This document shows, in pieces, positions 9,752 to 12,510 of a DNA stretch of 12,510 nucleotides. The notes beneath the pieces were generated by a model. It was not told where the DNA came from, made no database searches, and saw nothing but the letters and a program-made list of their open reading frames with translations. Source of the DNA: Spirochaetota bacterium (GTDB lineage Bacteria; Spirochaetota; Spirochaetia; Treponematales; Breznakiellaceae); the NCBI GenBank assembly GCA_023398155.1, contig JAEWSV010000218.1, positions 1-12,510 of the forward strand, given 5' to 3'. Within the stretch, counting starts at the first letter, position 1. Each line of letters begins with the position of its first letter. Position numbers and translations under genes: made by a program.

Positions 9752-10621
9752 TCAGTCCCCCTCGTGCGCCCCGGAGGGCAGATCGAAATAGGAATTCATC
9801 GTGGCGGCGTACCGGGTCTGGAGCGGCGTCAGCTCTGTCCCCAGGCTCCTGAGCACTTCCGATACCGCGCCCTTCCCGAGCGTTAGAGCGGGCGCCTCGC
9901 GAGAGCCGCCGAAGAGGGTTGCCGCATCCGCGCGGACCTGGAAGTTTCCCTCGAAGGCCGTCGGGCACCGGAGGACCTGTCCGTCCTTGTTCACCGCCAG
10001 GAAGGACCGCACGGAGAAGAGTTTCGCCTTCCCCCGCGTCGGTACCTGGAGGGAAAAGTCCAGGCTTCCGTCCTCGTCGCGGCTCGTGAAGCGGCAGAAG
10101 CCGCTCCCTTCGTCTATGTCGATGCCGCGCGTGATCTTGGGCAGGTTCCAGAAATGATGGCCGCGGAGCCGATTCTCTTCGGAAGTCACCGGCATGGCGG
10201 CGATGTAGTAGCCCGCGTCGGGCCCCGAGGCGAAAGCGCCGAGCACGGGGAAGCCCGGTTTCCCGGCCAGGTTCGCCGGCACGGCGACGGCGATCTCGTT
10301 GTAGGGCCGCACGCCCCGCACGTTCCGGTATTCGTAACAGGAAATCGCCACGATGGACCTTCCCCCGAGCATACGCGGCGGCTCGGCGGCGCTCCCGAGC
10401 GCTTCCTGCACGAGGGCGCGGGCGGCTTCCCTCCGGCAATGGAAGATTCCGACCGCGCAACGCACGTCCGCGTAGAGCGTCGGAAAACGATAGTCGCGCG
10501 CCTTCCCGTTCAAGACGAGGGGATCCTTCGCCCTCAGGCCGCCGAGGCCCGTGAAGAGGGGCGCCGTAAACGCGTCGTCGTTATCGGTAAGTCGGTCGGG
10601 TATATCGAAGTTGGGCTCCAT
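9752..10621 (-). CDS. Acetoacetate decarboxylase-fold enzyme
   Basis: This 289-residue protein is close in length to the acetoacetate decarboxylase (ADC) superfamily. Family features visible are YNEIAVAVPA (107-116), GYYIAAMPVTSEENRLRG (138-155) and HHFWNLPKITR (156-166). In the last, K162 aligns with the Schiff-base lysine of classical acetoacetate decarboxylases (GYPKK), although the second lysine is replaced by isoleucine. Loss of that neighbouring lysine could alter the pKa of the nucleophile, and the superfamily is known to include members doing aldol or hydration chemistry instead of decarboxylation, so the reaction is uncertain. The start ATG at 10621 has AAGGAG (10636-10631) 9 nt upstream. 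It is the first gene of a two-gene operon with the reductase downstream, under a TGACC/GGTCA operator-like site. It contains one copy of the repeated 11-mer. Confidence 0.82.
   Translation of the reverse strand: MEPNFDIPDRLTDNDDAFTAPLFTGLGGLRAKDPLVLNGKARDYRFPTLYADVRCAVGIFHCRREAARALVQEALGSAAEPPRMLGGRSIVAISCYEYRNVRGVRPYNEIAVAVPANLAGKPGFPVLGAFASGPDAGYYIAAMPVTSEENRLRGHHFWNLPKITRGIDIDEGSGFCRFTSRDEDGSLDFSLQVPTRGKAKLFSVRSFLAVNKDGQVLRCPTAFEGNFQVRADAATLFGGSREAPALTLGKGAVSEVLRSLGTELTPLQTRYAATMNSYFDLPSGAHEGD
9832..9842 (-). repeat. Repeated 11-mer GGGGACAGAGC, copy 5
   Basis: Exact copy, reverse orientation, inside the ADC-fold gene; it encodes Gly-Thr-Glu-Leu, as in xdhA but in an unrelated protein. 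Confidence 0.6.
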
Positions 10622-10641
10622 TCCGGTAGTCTCCTTAATAG

Positions 10642-10663
10642 TGACCTACGGTCATATTATGAC
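10642..10663. promoter_or_regulatory. Interlocked inverted repeats, probable TetR-type operator
   Basis: TGACC-TAC-GGTCA (10642-10654) is a perfect 13-bp inverted repeat. Overlapping it, GTCATA-T-TATGAC (10651-10663) is another perfect 13-bp inverted repeat. They share a GTCA half-site, giving three half-sites in a row. The block sits 20 nt upstream of the decarboxylase-family ATG and covers the candidate promoter's -10 and start point, as expected for a repressor site. Confidence 0.6.
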
Positions 10664-10682
10664 GACTTTCCCGTTCCCGCAA
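10654..10682 (-). promoter_or_regulatory. Candidate promoter of the ADC-fold/reductase operon
   Basis: On the minus strand, TTGCGG (10682-10677), a 17-nt spacer and TAATAT (10659-10654). A second possible -10 is CATAAT (10661-10656), with a 15-nt spacer. Either would place the start point inside the inverted-repeat block, so a bound repressor would block transcription. Confidence 0.35.
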
Positions 10683-10704
10683 GCGCGGTCTGAGGCAGCT
10701 CCGT

Positions 10705-10727
10705 ACCGCCGGAGAATTCTCGGCGGT
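10705..10727 (-). terminator. Hairpin between the DHH-like gene and the ADC-fold operon
   Basis: ACCGCC (10705-10710) pairs with GGCGGT (10722-10727). Inside, GAG/CTC pairs around AATT with one bulged G. It lies 31-53 nt past the stop of the upstream minus-strand gene, a fit for transcript-end formation, but no T-run follows on that strand. Confidence 0.4.
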
Positions 10728-10757
10728 CCCGCTAGGATGTCGACGGACTCGGCGGTT

Positions 10758-11891
10758 TCAGCCGCGCGCCGAAAGACGGCGGAAACGCGCGACCGCCCGC
10801 TTCCAAATAGAAGACGAATCCCCGTACACGCGCTCGACGGCGTCGGCCACGGCCTCAGGCGATAACGATGAACCGGTCAACCGCGGCGAACCGCCTATAT
10901 TGGAAGAGCCTCCCCATCTATTCTCGCCCGCTTCCCGCGACGTATATACGGCGGGGTCGCGCCGATTGAGGTAGGCGTAGAGGCGAGAAAGGTCGCGCTT
11001 AAGGAAGCGATTAACGAGCCGTACCGTGTAGCGCCCTTCCCCCTGGTAAAGGATGAGCAGTCCCAACGCATCCCCGAGCCGAGCCTTGAAGAAGCTTTCC
11101 GCTTCGTAAATACCGTTCTTTGAGCCCGCGAGGATAGCGAGTCCGCTCGACGCGATCCGTACCCGCGCCAATTCATCGTACGACAGGAGCTCCGCCATGG
11201 ACTCATTCGGGATGACTAATTCGTCCAATGCGGAGAGCGCCGAAAGGACGATCCTTCCGGCTTCAAGATCGCTCGCCGTCGAGGAATCCTTCAACGCGGC
11301 GCCCAGGTCCGCGAGCTCCTGCTCGACACCCTCGAGGACGTCGGCCGGGAGGCCGGTAAGGACGGAGGCGCCGAGGCCGTGGGCGTCGATGGACCCTTCG
11401 ACCCGCACGAGCGGCATGGCTTTTCGGAATAGCCGCCGATCTGCGGCGAGGAGCTCCGTATGGTTCATGAGGAGCCAGGCGGCGAGGATCGAATCGAGGT
11501 CGATACCGTTCACGAAGATGGACCAGGTCCCGTCGGAGAGCGGAAGGCCTTGGTATAAGACGACGGCTGCCTGTTCGCAGGTAGAGAGCGTAAAGGAGCG
11601 AACGCACCCCGCATGATGATCGAGGGAATAATGGCGCCGTTCGTTGTCGTACCGCGGCGGACCGGCTGCGGCCCCGTCAAGGAAAACGCAGCCGGGAGGC
11701 ATCGCCCTAACGCGCCGCTGCGAATAGACCATCCCTCGGTCCAGGACGAGAGTGACGTTCGGGCTACCGCGTGAGACGATGAAGGACTTGCCTTCTCGCC
11801 CGGAGAGCCGGTATCGGCCGCTGGACGCATCGCGTACCGGATCCATCAGCGGCTCAGGCGATGCCCGGGCGATTCCGCTTCCCGCGTCCAT
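10758..11891 (-). CDS. Conserved-looking protein with DHH-phosphoesterase-like motifs in unusual order
   Basis: This is a 377-residue protein whose family I do not recognise with certainty. Visible blocks are VFLDGAAAGPPRYD (69-82), YSLDHHAGCVRSFTLSTCEQ (88-107), NGIDLDSILAAWLLMNH (128-144), RVEGSIDAHG (163-172), AGSKNGIYEA (255-264), and near the end RWGGSSNIGGSPRLTGSSL (325-343). DHH plus an aspartate-rich DxD helix and a glycine-rich C-terminal stretch recall DHH/DHHA1 phosphoesterases, which use such residues to bind Mn or Mg and cleave phosphoesters or pyrophosphate. In those enzymes, however, the DxD-type motif comes before DHH. There is no signal peptide or membrane segment. The start ATG at 11891 has GAGGAG upstream with a 6-nt spacer. 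It is a single gene, divergent from the Gfo/Idh-family dehydrogenase. A metal-dependent hydrolase is inferred, not shown. Confidence 0.7.
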   Translation of the reverse strand: MDAGSGIARASPEPLMDPVRDASSGRYRLSGREGKSFIVSRGSPNVTLVLDRGMVYSQRRVRAMPPGCVFLDGAAAGPPRYDNERRHYSLDHHAGCVRSFTLSTCEQAAVVLYQGLPLSDGTWSIFVNGIDLDSILAAWLLMNHTELLAADRRLFRKAMPLVRVEGSIDAHGLGASVLTGLPADVLEGVEQELADLGAALKDSSTASDLEAGRIVLSALSALDELVIPNESMAELLSYDELARVRIASSGLAILAGSKNGIYEAESFFKARLGDALGLLILYQGEGRYTVRLVNRFLKRDLSRLYAYLNRRDPAVYTSREAGENRWGGSSNIGGSPRLTGSSLSPEAVADAVERVYGDSSSIWKRAVARFRRLSARG

Positions 11892-12049
11892 AGGGTACTC
11901 CTCGTTTCACCGCGCTTTTAATCTTCGATACGTAACCGTTCGATCTTCGCACCGAAACGGCGACCTTATTATCTACGATACTCCGCACAAGCGCCAGGGA
12001 TCGGAGCGACTCGCGGCATTGCCGTCCATCCGGCGAACCGGGCCTCGGC
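11892..12049. repeat. Divergent spacer with a spaced direct repeat
   Basis: The spacer between the DHH-like gene and the dehydrogenase gene holds no gene. Its left half is AT-richer than its surroundings. ATCTTCGATACG (11921-11932) recurs as ATCTACGATACT (11971-11982), ten of twelve identical and exactly 50 bp apart, with CGATCTTCGC (11941-11950) between. These could be regulator sites. On the minus strand, GATAAT near 11975-11970 is a possible -10 for the DHH-like gene, without a good -35. Confidence 0.3.
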
Positions 12050-12078
12050 TTGACCGAGTCACCCCCTGCGGCAATACT
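12050..12078 (+). promoter_or_regulatory. Candidate promoter of the Gfo/Idh-family dehydrogenase
   Basis: TTGACC (12050-12055), a 17-nt spacer and AATACT (12073-12078). The start point would be near 12085, leaving about 30 nt of leader that contains a 6-bp GC stem, CCCCGG/CCGGGG (12084-12089 and 12096-12101), immediately before the SD. Confidence 0.45.
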
Positions 12079-12115
12079 CAAACCCCCGGGGCGATCCGGG
12101 GACAAGGAGGCGACG

Positions 12116-12510
12116 ATGGGCGCGAAGTTACGCTGGGGCATTCTCGGGACGGGCGGCATAGCGAAGCTGTTCACCAAAGATATCCTGGGCGCGGGACTCA
12201 CGGTCACCGCCGTGGGCTCGCGGACGCAGGAAAGCGCCGAAGCGTTCGGCAGGGAATTCGGCATCGCCCGGCGGCACGGGAGCTACGAGGCCCTCTGCGC
12301 CGATCCTGAAGTAGACATAGTGTACGTGGCGACGCCGCATCCCTACCACCGGGCGAACGCCCGAACCGCGCTGGAGGCGGGCAAGAACGTCCTTCTGGAA
12401 AAGCCGTTCACGATCAACGCGGCCGAGGCGAAGGACCTCGTCGCGCTAGCCGCTGAGCGCGGCCTCTTCCTCATGGAGGCGATGTGGACGCGCTTCCTCC
12501 CCACCATGGT
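12116..12510 (+). CDS. Gfo/Idh/MocA-family NAD(P)-dependent dehydrogenase, N-terminal part (runs off window)
   Basis: The first 131 residues are visible, covering nearly the whole N-terminal Rossmann domain. WGILGTGGIA (7-16) is the dinucleotide-binding loop, VYVATPHPYH (69-78) the conserved strand and turn, and EKPF (95-98) carries the lysine conserved across the family. MEAMWTRFLP (120-129) is characteristic of the subgroup that includes dimeric dihydrodiol dehydrogenase and NADP-xylose dehydrogenase-like proteins. The substrate is probably a sugar, inositol or diol, but the C-terminal substrate domain lies outside the window. The start ATG follows AAGGAGG (12104-12110) by 5 nt. It is divergent from the DHH-like gene, and downstream neighbours are unknown. 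Confidence 0.9.
   Translation, partial: MGAKLRWGILGTGGIAKLFTKDILGAGLTVTAVGSRTQESAEAFGREFGIARRHGSYEALCADPEVDIVYVATPHPYHRANARTALEAGKNVLLEKPFTINAAEAKDLVALAAERGLFLMEAMWTRFLPTM

Overview
The window is about 12.5 kb of high-GC bacterial DNA. It has tightly packed genes, clear Shine-Dalgarno (SD) sequences, ATG/TTG starts and several 4-nt stop/start overlaps. The protein families alone do not fix the phylum. Nothing suggests a phage, plasmid or integrative element: I see no integrase, transposase, tRNA, rRNA or CRISPR array.

Region 1 (1-5296, minus strand) is an operon for molybdenum hydroxylase chemistry. Its order of transcription is xdhA-type small subunit (two 2Fe-2S clusters plus FAD), xdhB-type large subunit (molybdopterin), a flavin-dependent oxidoreductase, and the start of an amidohydrolase-like gene that leaves the window. 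The first three are joined by ATGA overlaps. The large subunit carries every active-site residue that separates real xanthine dehydrogenases from aldehyde oxidases. The flavoprotein gene is broken by a single in-frame amber codon and otherwise reads cleanly. The set fits purine/hypoxanthine oxidation, with the last enzyme perhaps acting on a cyclic amide.

Region 2 (5297-7803) holds a divergent intergenic spacer with an AT-rich island, then katG (catalase-peroxidase) on the plus strand, closed by a perfect GC hairpin. Sharing a spacer with a molybdenum hydroxylase operon is suggestive, because such enzymes can release hydrogen peroxide when they use oxygen.

Region 3 (7804-8685, plus) is a two-gene unit: a 71-residue protein that looks like a DUF2007-type small protein, and a TetR-family repressor.

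Region 4 (8722-10682, minus) runs convergent to the repressor. An acetoacetate-decarboxylase-fold enzyme is followed after one base by a ketopantoate-reductase-like NADP enzyme. The pair's promoter is overlapped by two interlocking 13-bp inverted repeats built on TGACC/GGTCA, the likely target of a TetR-type repressor, plausibly the one encoded next door. This small regulated module is the best candidate here for an undescribed system.

Region 5 (10705-12510) holds a protein with DHH-phosphoesterase-like motifs in an unusual order (minus) and, divergent from it, the 5' end of a Gfo/Idh/MocA-family dehydrogenase.

Across regions 1-4 the 11-mer GGGGACAGAGC occurs four times exactly, plus once with one mismatch, in both orientations and mostly inside genes. 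This is far more often than chance would predict.
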